Below, one piece after another: positions 10,558-22,185 of a DNA stretch of 64,000 nt. Position 1 is the stretch's first letter; each line of letters begins with the position of its first letter. The stretch covers positions 86,283,173 to 86,347,172 of the forward strand of contig JAYGXS010000002.1 of the NCBI GenBank assembly GCA_036362985.1. Reading direction: 5' to 3'. The notes beneath the pieces were generated by a model. That model was not told the DNA's origin and ran no database searches. It worked only from the letters and a program-made list of their open reading frames with translations. The translations under genes were made by a program, and so were the position numbers. This DNA comes from Ligula intestinalis (lineage: Eukaryota; Platyhelminthes; Cestoda; Diphyllobothriidea; Diphyllobothriidae).

Positions 10558-10929
10558 AGACGCTGGCCCCGCTGGGTGGCTGCTGGTGGAGTTCAAGAGT
10601 GAACCCAAAGACAGAACTGGGCGGCCGAGGACCTCAACAGATGGATGAGTATTAATAAACCAAATGCAAGCTTCACTGCTGCAAAGGCCTTGTCACAAGC
10701 TAGTTCTTTTATCGACAACAGACGGATACGCAAATCACAAGGCAAAGAAGCCGTAATGAACTGGAACAGCTTTATTGAGCTAAAGTAGCCTTACAATAGC
10801 TGCTGCAAACGCCGTGTAGAAGAGAGAGAGGAATGCTTCAGTTAGACGAGAATATCCAAAATTGTCAGTAAAAATGGCTCCATTCACGGAGAGCAAGGGA
10901 TAAGGTACGTAAGGGGTCATGGAAAAGGT
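10558..10929. other. No gene recognised; possible further LTR-like piece
   Basis: The minus strand at about 10690-10790 has GCTCAATAAAGC in a layout resembling an LTR 3' half, but no boundary or second copy is seen. Confidence 0.25.
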
Positions 10930-11860
10930 CAAAGATAAAAGGTCATAGAATACTCATAATTAAAGTCTTACACGATATCCACATCTACTAGGGAGACAGG
11001 TAAGCTTTCAACTTCTCAATTTCCGCCTCTTCACACGTGAGTACCTTGCTAGGAATGGTAGTACAGAGTGCTGATATGCCAATGTACGGCAAGACATATG
11101 ACGGAAACCTCGGCGCATTGCACGGGAAGACTTCGCAGCCATTAATTCAGAGTAAGTTGCTTGACCATTTTAAAGCGGCGCTGTACTATAATGTCAGCTA
11201 AAATAAAACATACGAAACACCAGCAGCAGAGGAGACCATTCGGAGAATGAACGACCAGGTCTTTTTTAAGTAAGGCTGGAAAAAATAAGTAGAGAGCAGT
11301 AAAGAACGAGGGGGAGAATGCAGGCATCTACAGATCGCCAGATTAGGGCTTGCGGTGTGTGATATGAACGCAAGCGGCGGATATAATATAAAAGTTCACG
11401 GATTTTAATAGAAAGGCCTTCTATATGAAAAGCAAATGTAAGATTGGATGCTAGAGTAACACCAAGGTATCGGAAAGAGGATACTTCGTTGTGCAGAATG
11501 TCAGTAGTTGCAGGACTGGGAGAGGGCAACAGTCGAAAAATACACTGGACTGACTTCTGCTCGTTAAGTAGAAGGCCATTCGCTGACGAACATTTTGTGA
11601 CGTGGTCCATGCCATTCTTCAGTACTTGGAGATTTGTCCGACTTTTGAGGGGATGGACAACAACTATATTATCAGCCTATTTAACAAACAAAAATGCGTT
11701 TGGCGATCGTAAGTCGTCAATGTGGAGGGCGAAGAGATGAGAATATACTATAGACTCTTGGAGAACTCCAGAGTTGTTGGGAGGGATCGGGGATTTTCGC
11801 TTGCAGCACTGAACAAATTGAGTGCGGGAAGTGAAATCGAGTCGGTTAAAAGATGTACTG
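10930..11860 (-). pseudogene. LINE reverse transcriptase, C-terminal part (CR1/jockey-like)
   Basis: The minus-strand frame at 11266-11610 has NGLLLNEQKSV, SSFRYLGVTLASNLTF, LLYYIRRLRSY and ACILPLVLYCS, the thumb-side blocks that follow the catalytic site in CR1-type LINE reverse transcriptases. Read upstream past stops, it gives SGVLQESI (usual GVPQGS) and LFALHIDDL, then a damaged catalytic box (stop-ADN where YADD is expected). Downstream pieces continue to about 10930. A similar copy lies on the plus strand at 45400-46110, and their 3' parts align (GCTGACATTAT, ATGGCTGCGAAGTC, AATTGAGAAGTTGAAAGC). Several stops, no endonuclease domain: a 5'-truncated dead copy. Confidence 0.85.
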
Positions 11861-12439
11861 TTGTGAAGCCTTGCCTGCCGTGGTGTATGCTCTCTCGCTT
11901 GCCACCAACCAAATCAGGCGGAAGTATCGATTGGCGTCAAGCTTACACACTCATCAAGCGGCGAGTCAATCGATGATTTCTCACAGGTGACTGTAGTTCA
12001 TGACAGGCGAGGACAGGATGAGTCAGCGCAGTTGCGCTGACTGGCAGACTCCTACAGTCTCAGCAGTCTGTGTACACCTACTATTGGCCTGCACTGTCAG
12101 CTCCGCAGCATTCACTTTAAGACCTGCAACGGTCAATCAGGCCGTGGCCGGTAAATTGATGAAGAGCAGAGCACGCTGCGTACGTGCTGCGCGCGCGTGC
12201 TGCTAATTCGGGACGTCGGCCGGCTGTGGAGTCACCCGCGTGAGTGACCCGAGGAACGCTTACTCTCAGGCGCAGGACGACTTTACTGGGTCAGGTGGGG
12301 TCAGTCATGGCGCAGACCGCAGTCATACGCACGAGCTAAACACGGTCGACCGAGCTGACCAGTGGCCGGCCTACCAGCCGAACGGTCTTGCGCATGTTGA
12401 CAAATACTCCTTTTCATCGCAACTCGCCGACGAAGGGCT
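11861..12439. other. GC-rich stretch, no gene recognised
   Basis: Overlapping frames in several phases reflect GC richness. The TGACTCAC/GAGTCA-rich sequence resembles LTR DNA in texture, but no boundary is found. Confidence 0.3.
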
Positions 12440-12928
12440 GCGAGTCCTATTTGGGGGTAGGGAAATAGGATATACATTGAAGGAAATTTGTAGAAGGTGG
12501 AAAGTAGAAAAATGTAGTTGAATTTGTTTCCCGCGGCCGCTGAGAGTAAGTTGTTGCTCATGCTAATTAAAGGTGTACGTGGCACTTCGTCACGCGAACT
12601 ATACTAATCTAACTCCAGAACGGTAAGTTGAAGTAGAGGACCTCCTAACCACTATTTCTATTTTTTTTCAGAAATTTCAAGAAACCTGCATTTTGCTAAT
12701 CAGTTTTTTTCTCGATACGTTAAACGATAATACATATAAAGAAAATCTACAGCTATCAATCAACAACATTTATAAGTGCAATAAAATAAAATGGATATGG
12801 CAGTTATAAAAGTATATTCCACTGCCTATCATAGTTCTCCTCCCAAAAACCCCTATAGCCATCGTTTCCAGAGGACCAAATGCTGGGAGAAGGGGTATAT
12901 GGGGTACACCACTTAAACCACCTTTGCC
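12440..12928 (+). mobile_element. hAT-like non-autonomous element, 5'-truncated copy
   Basis: Shares with the element at 32279-33113 the blocks GTTTCCCGCGGCCGCTG, TATACTAATCTAACTCCAG, AACGGTAAGTTG, AAAGTATATTCCACTGCC and the end, whose reverse complement is GGCAAAGGTGGTTTAAG. The right terminus is intact at 12928; the left terminus is absent. It lacks the SINE found in the other copy, so it shows the empty site. Confidence 0.75.
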
Positions 12929-13829
12929 CTCTATTCTCTTTCTCTCTCTGTTTTAAATGCGCAGAGCCTTGTAAGTTTAGGCTTATGTAGGTTAATCACT
13001 ATAGCCGGACACATGGGAGATGCGTCAGACGAAAAAGGCACTATATTAGACTCGGTATACGCTAACCTCCTGAAATTTATCGCAGGAACGTAGCGTTCCT
13101 ATTCTCTTATGCTCTTTACATGGCCATACAAGTCATCTTTATCCTAGTGCCGTGCTTTAAATTAGCACGATGAGTTATACTTCACGGATGGAAAGACTGC
13201 TAACTGAAATGCTAAATCGCTCTCAGGATGGAAAGTCAGATCTCCATAGCAGCTGGCCTCTATGGCATCTTCATTCAGTTGGGATTAAAGCCATCGCTTT
13301 TTGTTGTTTCTTTTCGAACACCTGCTCCATCATGCCCGGAAGAGACCTACGTGGCACATAGCCCGATTGGTTAACTTTTCCAAATATTGCGCCCGATCCT
13401 ACTTCTCGCCATCCTGACTCTGCCTTGTCCCCGAACGCAGGAGAGCGTTTTGTTAGATGCTGCGCAAGTGACCATCTCTGGTAAGTAGTGGAGCATGCAG
13501 CGGACACCGTCCTTCGCGACGGCCGCACTGACAACTGGTGTGTGCCTGTGTGGGTGGACAACCCGGCTTGCGAAGGCTTGTAGCGGTTCTACAGCCCACC
13601 TCCTTCAAACTCGAGACGCCACTGACATGCTCTGGCGAGGACAAACGTATTTGCCTAGTCGCGCACCGACGCGCGACCTTTACCCTCACACGACCGGAGC
13701 GCATAGACGCGCCCCAAACTGCTCGACCAACCAGCTTCCCGAAGCGCTAGTGGCAAATCACCTTCCTGAAGTTCTCTCCAGTCTTCATTCAAGTTCTGCG
13801 CTGAGAAGACTTGGGAATCCGTTCTGAGC
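12929..13829. other. No gene recognised; GC-rich from 13480
   Basis: Several overlapping frames at 13453-13827 (up to 110 codons) lie in different phases of one GC-rich segment and carry no known motif. This segment leads into the family R repeat and is probably its 5' part. Confidence 0.35.
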
Positions 13830-14022
13830 GGGACGCGCGTGACACCGCGCGCTCACGCGGCCGTGCCAGATGGATTGGCTACTTTCTTCTAACTGTTGTG
13901 CACACAATACATTCTTCCTTCTTCTCTGGCTTTCACACCGTCTTTTCTCATCACCTAAAGGGACCATGGGCCTGGAAGATTGTAGGTGTTAGGGTTAACC
14001 GCCTTAGCCTTAACTCCTATAG
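13830..14022 (+). repeat. Dispersed repeat family R, 3' part
   Basis: Contains GTGCACACAATACATTC, GGGCCTGGAAGATTGTAGG, TTAGGGTTAACC and AGCCTTAACTCC in the same order as the other copies. Confidence 0.68.
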
Positions 14023-14259
14023 ACTTCTAAAGTCGGCTTTAGATAATTATTAAATTATGTACTGAACTATCAGCATTCCAAGCGATCCATAGATATATTG
14101 TTAACGATAAAGTCCTTTAGGAATTAATTATGCTTATTCTGTGAATTTTCGGGTCTGGTTCTCTTACTCGTCGTCAGACAAGTGAAAATGCAGCGGTGAC
14201 AGTTAACTCAAAACGAGGACGTACACAATATTCGACGGTGGTTCAGCGTGTGAGAAGAT

Positions 14260-14693
14260 TGTAGCGACCCCTTATTCTTACTCATGCTTTCCTCGGACGC
14301 CGCGGGCACAAGCCATGTCTGGCGTAAACACCACGCGGACGGAAGACACGACAGTCAAAGCCTTCACTCAAGTTCGAGACTTGTCTGGCCTCACTAGCCA
14401 ATCACGCTCAAGGTGAGACCAGTGGAGAAGATGCGAGGGAGTTGTGTACGCTCAGTCACTTCCTGACATGGTGATCTACTTGCCGGACTGCGGCCCTTGG
14501 CTCCAGCCCACTCATGGCTGGAATGCACTTGTCTGGGAGTCACTTGCATGTTGCTTACATTCTACGCTTGTTCCACCTTAGTAAATTCTCCCTGACACTA
14601 TGGCCTTTAACGCCTTACCCTATTCCACTAGCTTAAACATGTTGGGATACGTTCTCTCGTCTGTTATCTGCTCGGACCACATCGTATCCCACG
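14260..14693 (+). repeat. CsRn1-like 5' LTR
   Basis: Starts TGTAGCGACCCC and ends ATCGTATCCCACG (last base changed from A). It matches the other four LTRs of this family. It is a true 5' LTR, because the sequence after it continues into a primer site and leader instead of a target duplication. The internal region is cut off about 130 bp later by the PLE fragment. Confidence 0.8.
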
Positions 14694-14711
14694 TTGTTGA
14701 CCCTGACGTTC
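14694..14711 (+). promoter_or_regulatory. Primer-binding site, tRNA-Trp type
   Basis: TTGTTGACCCTGACGTTC begins directly after the LTR. Thirteen or more of the first sixteen bases agree with TGGTGACCCCGACGTGA, the tRNA-Trp complement typical of the CsRn1 group. Confidence 0.7.
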
Positions 14712-14815
14712 AAGTAACTCCACATTCCACAAAATAATCGTCACCCGCATGTAATTATGTGGTCAAGGGGTACTAGTTGTCACCCGCATTTAATAATGCG
14801 GTCCGTTGTGGTTGT
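14712..14815 (+). repeat. Leader with two palindromic direct repeats
   Basis: GTCACCCGCATGTAATTATG and GTCACCCGCATTTAATAATG lie about 39 bp apart. Each continues into a G-rich end that pairs with its own CCGCAT, giving two small hairpins downstream of the primer site. Confidence 0.5.
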
Positions 14816-14823
14816 TTTGGTTT

Positions 14824-15167
14824 CTATCTGACCCTCAGAGATTTGTAGTTCACATCCAAATCGATACGCCTGTTGATGCATGCTTCGTCTGAGTACATTT
14901 CTTCCAGGAATTCACGGTCCTTCCTAGTTGGGCAGGTGCCAACGATTTGAGTTTGTTCCCATGCAAATGCATGTCCTATGTACAGAGACGTTTGCAGTTC
15001 GCAGTAATTTTATCAGCTTTTTGAAAGAACTCAGAGGTTAGTCACAACTCGTCGGGTTCTGTCTTGAGTTCTATTGAAATAAATGTTAAGAGCTACACCC
15101 GGCAGGGGAATAAAGCCCACATTGAATTTAAAGTCGCCGAACCACGGTTTTGGACTTTTAGTACCAG
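14824..15167 (-). pseudogene. PLE C-terminal fragment, left copy of a duplicated tail
   Basis: The minus strand encodes A.AWE.NQIVGTCP.RKDREFLEEMY.DEACINRRIDL and ends LDVNYKSLRVR-stop at 14824. REFLE, D..INR and the final short helix are the usual last blocks of a PLE GIY-YIG region. The upstream limit at 15167 is set by the gypsy LTR. A second copy of the same sequence lies at 16166-16455. Confidence 0.75.
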
Positions 15168-15573
15168 TGTCGTGTTTCGACGTCCGGACTAACTAACGAA
15201 GCTCCTAGCGATAATTATCCCAAAATAATAAGGACATAACACACAAAAGTGTTGAAAGGGATAATAGTGGAGGAACGAGCACAACCGTAATAATTGTCGG
15301 CAAGTCCAGCTGCGTAAGTGTAAAAGTGTCTATGTCCGCGGGTTTAGCGAAGCCGTCTAGTCATCAGCCAATCAGGAAAGTGTGCGGGTATTGACGTCAG
15401 AGTTCGCAAGAAATCGATTAGCTTCGGCGTACGTGCGGTGAGAGTGGGGGTGCAAAAGTGCGAGAGCGCGCAGAGGTGAGAGGATGAGTCAGCGCTGGAC
15501 GCGCGACTAGACAACGGTTTGGCAGATGAGAAGGGGTGAATACGCGCAGCACTACCGAATTCAGGCTGCCACA
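15168..15573 (-). repeat. 3' LTR of a second Ty3/gypsy family
   Basis: On the minus strand it runs from TGTGGCAGCC (15573) to CGAAACACGACA (15168), 406 bp. It directly follows the end of the pol remnant, as expected of a 3' LTR. It is unrelated in sequence to the CsRn1-like LTR at 14260. The PLE left copy starts at its end. Confidence 0.68.
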
Positions 15574-16165
15574 GTACCCCTCGGAGACCGGAGGCGGCGT
15601 AAAACGACGCCGGAGGACATGCTGAAGTCTAGAAGAAAAGCGAGACGAATCGGTCAGGGAAGTGAACGTGACGTCCACTGCGGGTAATGTAAGCGGGACG
15701 AACAGTGGGGGAGGGCTGAGTGGTTGTTACGGTTGTGGAGGGTGACGTAGTAACTGAGTGTTGGGAAACTGAAGGACGAGGTAGTATACGCGATGATGGG
15801 ATTGCGGGAATGGGAGAGGAAGGAGAAGGAGCTCGGTATGGAGGAGCATGGAGTAGGGAATCAGGGGTTTCCGCACCCCGTCGCAGCGTACAAACACATG
15901 TGTGCAGTGGGCCAGGCCTTTCTCGACCTAAGACTCGGTCGCTGGATTGCGAGCCTGGACCGAGGAAAAAGAGCGCATAAATTGTCGGAGACGATGCACA
16001 AAGTTGGCAGGTGTCTCTTCGGAGCCACGTGGAGTCTGGCTGACCATAGCGCCGGGCAAACGGAGAGTTGTTCCAAACACCAGCTCGGCCGCGCTGCAAT
16101 GCAGGTCTGACTTCAGTGCAGAGCAGATTCCGAGAAGGACAAGTGGCAGGTTGCCTGACCAGTTA
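15574..16165 (-). pseudogene. Ty3/gypsy pol, integrase C-terminal fragment
   Basis: The minus strand has NLPLVLLGICSALKSDL, AAELVFGTTLRLPG and HRLRQFM, the closing part of a retrotransposon integrase core, then after a frame change a Pro/Ser-rich tail ending ITRSGRHVHFPDRF. That order is the usual 3' end of pol in CsRn1-like and related gypsy elements. The segment between them, normally carrying a THVF.R.D.VR.PL..PY.GP block, is shortened. The 5' side is cut exactly where the PLE copy begins (INRR joined to NWSGNLPL), giving a hybrid frame over 15928-16197. Integrase inserts element DNA; this remnant cannot. Confidence 0.85.
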
Positions 16166-16455
16166 CGCCTGTTGATGCATGCTTCATCTGCGTACATTTC
16201 CTCCAGGAATTCACGGTCCTTTCTAGTTGGGCAGGTGCCAACGATTTGGTTTTTTTCCCATGCAAATGCGCATCCTGTGTACAGAGACTATTGCAGTTCG
16301 CAGTAATTTTATCAGCATTTTTGAAAGAACTCAGAGGTTAGTCACAACTCGCCGGGTTCTAGTGAAAAAAATATTTTAAGAGCTACACGTTGCAGGGGAA
16401 TGAAGCCCACATTGAATATAAAGTCACCGAACCACGGTTTTGGACTTTTTGTACC
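16166..16455 (-). pseudogene. PLE C-terminal fragment, right copy of the duplicated tail
   Basis: Reads CAFAWEKNQIVGTCP, RKDREFLEEMYADEACINRR on the minus strand, then breaks into gypsy sequence. It is about 90% similar to 14861-15167 by eye and lies in the same orientation. Confidence 0.75.
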
Positions 16456-18362
16456 AGCACTGAGAACATACTGAAACAGTTTACAGCCTGCAAAAAGTCC
16501 ACTCTAAAAAATCATCAAGTTTTTCTGCCTGCATGGACAGCCTTCAAAACAAATTCTTACTAGAGTGACAGACTTGGACAGGAGCTTTCTGCTTCGATGA
16601 CTGTCCGTGAGACAACTTAGGACGAAAGTGTAGTACGCAGCATTCTCGGGGTGATTAATAATGGAAATTACATGGGGCAGGCTGTAGTAGTGACTGATGT
16701 AGGTGAGTCACGTATTCGCAGAAAAGTGACGAACCCTGTCTGGGATTTCGGCCAGTGCGCATGCTGAGAAGGAGGCAGAAGCCACTGCTTTTGTGTCCGA
16801 TAAATACAAGCTCGTGCCGGTTGTATCACTCTGGAGTTTAGCCACGACTGTTGCAAGTAATGGCTTGAAACGGTCGACATTATCCAATCACACCGTCGGC
16901 ACTTTTAATGAATAGCATAAAATTTCCGACCGATGATGAGGGCTGCAAATAAGTATCAAGTAAGAGAATAGGCGCGGGGTTTCTGACGTAAAAAGTCGCG
17001 TGATCAGTTATTCCACCTGACAGCCCTTTCTCCGCATGCATAGTATAATCGTTTGAGAATTTTCTCACGGAACTTTGTGCCACAACAGCTGGAAAAAGTC
17101 CTCTTTACGTTAAAAAGGCTACAGTGCAGCAGTGCGCATAAGAGAAGGTGAAAAGAAGAATCTGTTACCTTTCCAATGAAGGCAGCTTAGCGCAGGGATG
17201 GAAAGTCTGGTTAGATATGAAAAAAAGCCCCACTGCGCTTACCTTTTGTTCAGTTTATGCCGGTAAAGCGTTTTCATCCATTATCGCAATAATAATTACA
17301 GTTTAGGCCAGCATACAGGCATAGTCAAAGAAACTGTATAGTAGGGTCGAACCAGTAATGAATATAATTTTGCATAATTGGGATTACTCGGGAAAAAAAC
17401 TGCAGCCCCTGAAATTATGGCAGTCTGGAATCGGAAATGGTTCGCACCAGTGCAGCGAGTGTTTGCAGCCTCCACCGTTTTTAATGGAACCGGAATTTTG
17501 TACCAGACAGGGGTGCATAGGTGAAAATTTGGTCAGCTGAAAACTTTCCCCGCTAGGTTATGGGCTGCGTTAGAGGAATCAGAGCCCACCACCACCACCA
17601 CGGAGGAAGAATTCGGTGGATTCAGTAGGCAACACGTTTGCTTCTGAACTGTAGGTAAAAGTGGTGGCAAGCTGGTCAGCGCATCTTTGACGATTCTTGC
17701 CTTAAAGTGCGGAAATCCGTCAGTAATTTTCTCCCTCTTACTATGCGTGACTGGTTGCATTGACCTTTCTATCAGTCTGCAGTCTCGGGGATAGTCTGCG
17801 ACCTTCAAATCGGCCGTGTAAGTCTCAGTAGGCGTGGGTGGGAATCTGATGCCTCTGAATCGTTACTTTAGTTAGGTCAACTCAGAACTTCGCATTTGAT
17901 AAATGGGCAGTCCCGGAAAATAGTGGAATCCCTCATCGAACGGCCATTCACGATTGCACAAACAAGCCTCCTGTTTGTATCCTATGTAAGCTGAGCGTTC
18001 GGTTTTGTTCAACCCTCGGTGCATAGAACATATCTGAGCATGGTGGCCGGTGATTGAAACACACGGTCGAACGGACACCGCATTTCACTTTCTTCGAAGA
18101 ATAATCGTTTTGAAACTATTCGTGTACATACGAGCCTCTACTTCGATGCAATTATCAGCTGCCTGTGGTTGTAACTATCATCCGTAATATTTTACTTACC
18201 GTCAACATCTTGTCATTTTTGTACTTGTGAGCTTTAACATTCACTAACTCGATTCTAAGATCATATTTGGACAACTCTTACCACATGCTTGCCACTGGCG
18301 AGAGGGATATGAACAAACTCTGGATATAAGTCAACAAATCGGATTATGGCAGTCCAAAGTAT
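16456..18362. other. No gene recognised; short CAC microsatellite
   Basis: Frames up to 91 codons match nothing known. A CCACCACCACCACCACGG run lies at about 17586-17603. Confidence 0.35.
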
Positions 18363-18825
18363 GTGGATGAACGAAGAATGGAGGTCTTTGACCATCGGTG
18401 CCTAAGGACGATCCTGCGAGTTAAGTATAGCGACTTCATCTCACATGAGGCAGTCCGCATCCACTGCGATCGTATCACGAGGATATCTCAGGCCACCCAA
18501 GAAAGGCAACTGAGGTGGTTTGGACACGTTCTCCGTCGTCCGCCCCACAAGCTTACCTATGCTGCCCTCGACCCGGCACCGCAGCCCACCTGGAAACGTC
18601 GAAGAGGAGGGTAACTGAAGACTTGGCTCGACACCGTCCGTCAAGACATGGAAGCACTTCTGGGACCTTCTATCTTCGATCTCCGTCGCTGAAGAAGGGA
18701 CTGGGTGGAGCTCTCGAGATCCGCTGCCGCCAATCGCCAGGCATGGAGAGGGAGTGTTCGTGACATCATTGAGGCTGGCTAGATCAAGCATGATCACAGC
18801 CGTAACAAGTACAAGTAAGTACAAG
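18363..18825 (+). pseudogene. LINE 3' end (endonuclease/RT family also at 27850)
   Basis: The plus strand encodes VFDHRCLRTILRVKYSDF, TRISQATQERQLRWFGHVLRR and ALDPAPQPTWKRRRGG, then stop TAA at 18612, and continues in frame LKTWLDTVRQDMEALLGPS, a second stop at LRR-stop-RRDW, and ends SVRDIIEAG. This is the C-terminal block after the reverse transcriptase in a LINE type I recall as abundant in tapeworms. It ends in a TACAAGTAAGTACAAG tail, like the short tandem tails of RTE-type LINEs. Everything 5' is missing. Both stops recur in the copy at 27855-28290. Confidence 0.88.
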
Positions 18826-19654
18826 AAGTATGAGATAAGAGCTTTGGAGAACCAGAATTTGCGCAGTTCTCTAATCCCGTCTCGAGCTCTCTGATTGATG
18901 CATTCCATCAGAGTTTGACTTCATTTTCTTTAAATTGCCCTCCAGTTAGTTCCAAAATAATAAAGTTTATGGTTGTCTTTTTTCTTAATTTCCCAATATT
19001 CCTTTGCTTCTTGTAACAAAATACGGAGATAAATTTTCCCGTTAGAAACGAATATACGAGGTCCACAGCTTCCTGGAAACTGTCCGGTATTTCCGATATG
19101 AAAAGGACTTACATAACGATGCCCTTTATAATTATCACTCCTGAAGCAGCTGGTGTGAAGTGGGTTTGATGGTCAAATCCGAAATCACTAGTTACTAAAA
19201 CGATGCGCCTAGAGCTGCATGCATGTCCAAGAGTGAGGATATCAATCACCCCTTGGGATTTCCAAAAGCTAGATCGGCATAAAAAAAGGTCGCTCCTACG
19301 GACGCTAAACGGAGTTAGATTAAACTTTCTGCATTCCAAACTTTCTGGCAGCATAAGATAATACTAGCGTGAATAACTACGGTTTACGCAGCTGTTTGAA
19401 TCACTACAATTACTTCGCTAGCAAGCCCAAGGAAGTCTGTAGTGACTTAGCTCACCGAGGTAACGCTCAACCACTTGCCTTACGCGACTGCTTGCACATG
19501 CGCGTCGGTGACTGCCGACCCCGGTCCTGCCAAATTCTCCACTAGTCCTGCACAGAATACACCATGCCTCCCACCTGGTTTCCCATTTCTTTTCTTCACA
19601 CACGGAATTGGGTCTGAATGTTGCTGTGGCTAGGGTCTTCCCTTATTATCGCAG
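18826..19654. other. No gene recognised
   Basis: Only short unrelated frames are present. The 155-codon minus-strand frame at 18441-18908 is the antisense of the LINE tail. Confidence 0.4.
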
Positions 19655-20356
19655 GCCAGCATAGACGGTCAGGATCTACCTGTGCCAGGAGTTATTAAAG
19701 ATATGGGCATATCCTATTCTAATAGTCTCAATCTGTCAGAGCACTATGCCTTAATTGTCTCGAAAGCACGCCGAACTACCGGATTTATTCTCAGAAATTT
19801 TAAGACCGTCAAGGTTAGAAGTAGCCTTTATAATATTTACGTGAAACTTAGTCTCGAATACTCCTCGCCCCTATTCAGCCTTCTGCGCGCTAGTGAACGG
19901 AAGAAAATAGAATCGGTCTAGCACTTCTTCACTAAACGAGTATTCTCTTTAGACCACCGCAACCTGTCCTACCACCAAAGTTGTGAACTTATTAACCTGG
20001 ATCCCTTGTGGTTTCGCGGATTACAGAGGGGCCTACTTTTACTGCTTGAAATTTTAAACGGCCCTACCTTTAATCCCCTCAGCACCATAAGACAGCTAGA
20101 CCAATCTCGGCGCACCAGTTATCGAGGTGTGTTTTTATTTCTTACTATGGCACGCATAGTTAGATACCGTAAAATGTTTTCAGTAAACGCCATAGCAATC
20201 TGGAATAGGCTGCCCCGAAGTATACAAATTCAGCAAAGTTATCCGTTGTTTAAGAAGGCTGTGACTAGTTTTTTACATTCAGGACAACTTTTAAGAATTT
20301 TGGGTGCCGACTCGGTGGAATCGCTCTTTCACTCTGATGGCGTTCGTGGAATTTGA
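19655..20356 (+). pseudogene. LINE reverse transcriptase C-terminal region (CR1/jockey-like)
   Basis: One frame runs from about 19655 to 20356 with a single stop (TAG 19919-19921, where the family has Q). Blocks are LPVPGVIKDMGISYSNSL, IVSKARRTTGFILRNFKT, LEYSSPLFSLLRASERKKIESV, FFTKRVFSLDHRNLSYH, LDPLWFRGLQRGLLLL and NRLPRSIQIQQSYPLFKKA. They match the part after the catalytic box in CR1/jockey-like LINEs, ending in the usual FK.....FL segment. It is a different family from the LINE at 10930-11860. The copy is 5'-truncated but little damaged, so fairly young. Confidence 0.85.
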
Positions 20357-21454
20357 ACCCAGCCAGGCCTCATGCTGAGGATAATGGTGCTGAAACTGTG
20401 GCCCGCAATTGGCTATTCTTCAGCCGACTGCGAGCCACTGTTCACCGATAAAAATTCCGCTGGCGCAAAATCTCGAAGCCATTATACTCAAGGGAGACTG
20501 AGAACACAGTGTTCCTGCATCTTTTTATGCAACACTGTCAACTCGCTTTATAACTGTACACATCCTTCTTTAGTATCGTACCTTTGAATATAGGTTTTTT
20601 TTCGCTTGAAACAAACTCCCTTGTTCGCCCAATATTGAGCAATCAACAAAACTGAACCAAAACCTATAACGACTGCAAAAGAGGGAGTTTGTTTTAGGTT
20701 TTTCCCTGCCTTCGAGGTTTTGGAAAGCGCCCAAGAGGTGCTTTACCAATTAACCCAGTTTTTAAAATTCCCTCTAAACCGGTTATCAATAAATAATTTA
20801 AAATGTCAGGTAAAGCATTTTTGGAAGGCAGTGTCGTAGATGGAATGATGAAGCTACGACGGTATATTGACATATATCCGTCTGTTAACTGGTCTTTGTG
20901 TGGTGAGGAGGAAACGGTGATAAATAGGAAGCAGTTACCATGTGGGAAGTAAATTTAGTGGTCGCAGTGGTAGCAAAAAAACAGTCATATTACTAATCGT
21001 ATTACTGAAGGATGTAGGGTGTGAGGACTGGTGATGGTGATGGTAGAAGTAGTAGCAGTGCAAGGGAAGAGGAAAAGAAGAAGCTAGAGAGTGCAGAGGG
21101 GAGATGAGTGGAAGGCAAAACATGCTCTACAATGCCCAACTCCGACTTATTTTCCTTTTCAGCACTGCGCCCATCCCACCTCAGGCGACCGATAGCTAGG
21201 CGGTGGCCTGTTGCTCTCGGTAGGGAAGAGGGTGAGGTCGACTCTCAGTGCACTGTAATCAATCTGAGGTGCTTGAAACTATCGCGGTGCACTAAAAGCC
21301 GTGGCTTGTAGGGTTGTAAACTGACGGGATAACTGGGACTGCGCAATCAGCCTAGTGCCTGTTGTGTGGAGTGGTTAACTGCAGGCTGAGGGTCAGGCTC
21401 AATGGTTCCTTCTTAACGTGGCCTTGATGGCGCTTCCAGGTGGGGTCCTATCGC
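20357..21454. other. No gene recognised
   Basis: A tGTTT-rich segment around 20600-20710 contains a repeated AACAAACTCCCTTGTT / GGGAGTTTGTTT pair in inverse orientation. Purine-rich sequence lies at 21000-21110. No motif-bearing frame is seen. Confidence 0.3.
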
Positions 21455-21950
21455 AAAGGAGTTAAGGCTAAGCCAGTTGAACCCTAACTACTGCGATCTT
21501 TCAGGTCAGGTTCCCTGGAAGATGAGAGAAGACTTGGAAAGCCAGAGGAGTAGGAACAATATACTGTTTACAGAATGAGTTGAAGAATATTTCATAGGAA
21601 GGTTGACTCGGTCTGGCGTACCTTCGATCGTGAGAGCCATGAGTGAGAGCAGCGGCGGCGCGTCCGCCCCGCCAGGGGGCAGAATGCCAAGTAAATTCTA
21701 GCGTCAGTAATCGGGGGCGGCTGTCGAATCCTCGCTCAGTCTCACGGCCTTGCATTTAATTGGTTGGACGGCGCGATACAGACATCGAGCGGGCGGTCCA
21801 TGTCTCGTGCGCCAGTTTGGGTCTCGTCAGAGGCACGCCTAAAAGTACATCCGCGCAAGGTTCTGCTCTGAGCGACCATGTCTGTGACGTCAAGAGTTAG
21901 GTGGGCGTCAGGCAGAAAGGACCACCACAATCCTACCTAACGAGGGGTAC
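21455..21950 (-). repeat. Dispersed repeat family R, long copy
   Basis: The minus strand starts with the block GGTCGCTCAGAGCAGAACC (21865-21890) and ends GATCGCAGTAGTTAGGG, TTCAACTGGCTTAGCC. The presence of both the 5' and 3' blocks shows that the repeat is near 450-500 bp. Confidence 0.62.
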
Positions 21951-21984
21951 TCTTGGTACGCGTGTTGTGTGTTTATCGCACCAG

Positions 21985-22185
21985 CCGCCTACCCCCTTCC
22001 CTGACCACTTGCCTTGTTGATTTTTGTCTTGACATCGGGTCCGGTGTGGGAGTGGTGAGAGAGGGGGTAGATTCTCCGCGAGTCTACTTTCACTGTATAT
22101 CGCGTGGAAGTCACCGCGTTTGCCCTTAGCCTGCTGAAGCTCGTGGCCGAAATCGTCGAAATCGACGATCAAACTGTCGGTACTA
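21985..22185 (+). repeat. Dispersed repeat (family S), copy 1
   Basis: Shares with 27310-27495 the blocks TTTTTGTCTTGACATCGGGT, CACCGCGTTTGCC, GCTGAAGCTCG and ATCGACGATCAAACTGTC, in the same order and orientation. A weaker match is at about 43985-44030. Confidence 0.6.

Noticed and set aside
15168..15200. GAAACACG near a GTCCGGAC stem at the LTR end
   Set aside because: There is no CTGANGA upstream, so it is not a hammerhead.
15629..16306. Overlapping plus-strand frames of 86 to 119 codons
   Set aside because: They are antisense to the gypsy integrase and tail coding on the minus strand.
18441..18908. 155-codon minus-strand frame, with a 145-codon near-copy at 27810-28247
   Set aside because: They look like a duplicated gene, but both are the antisense of the LINE C-terminal block, which has recognisable motifs on the other strand.
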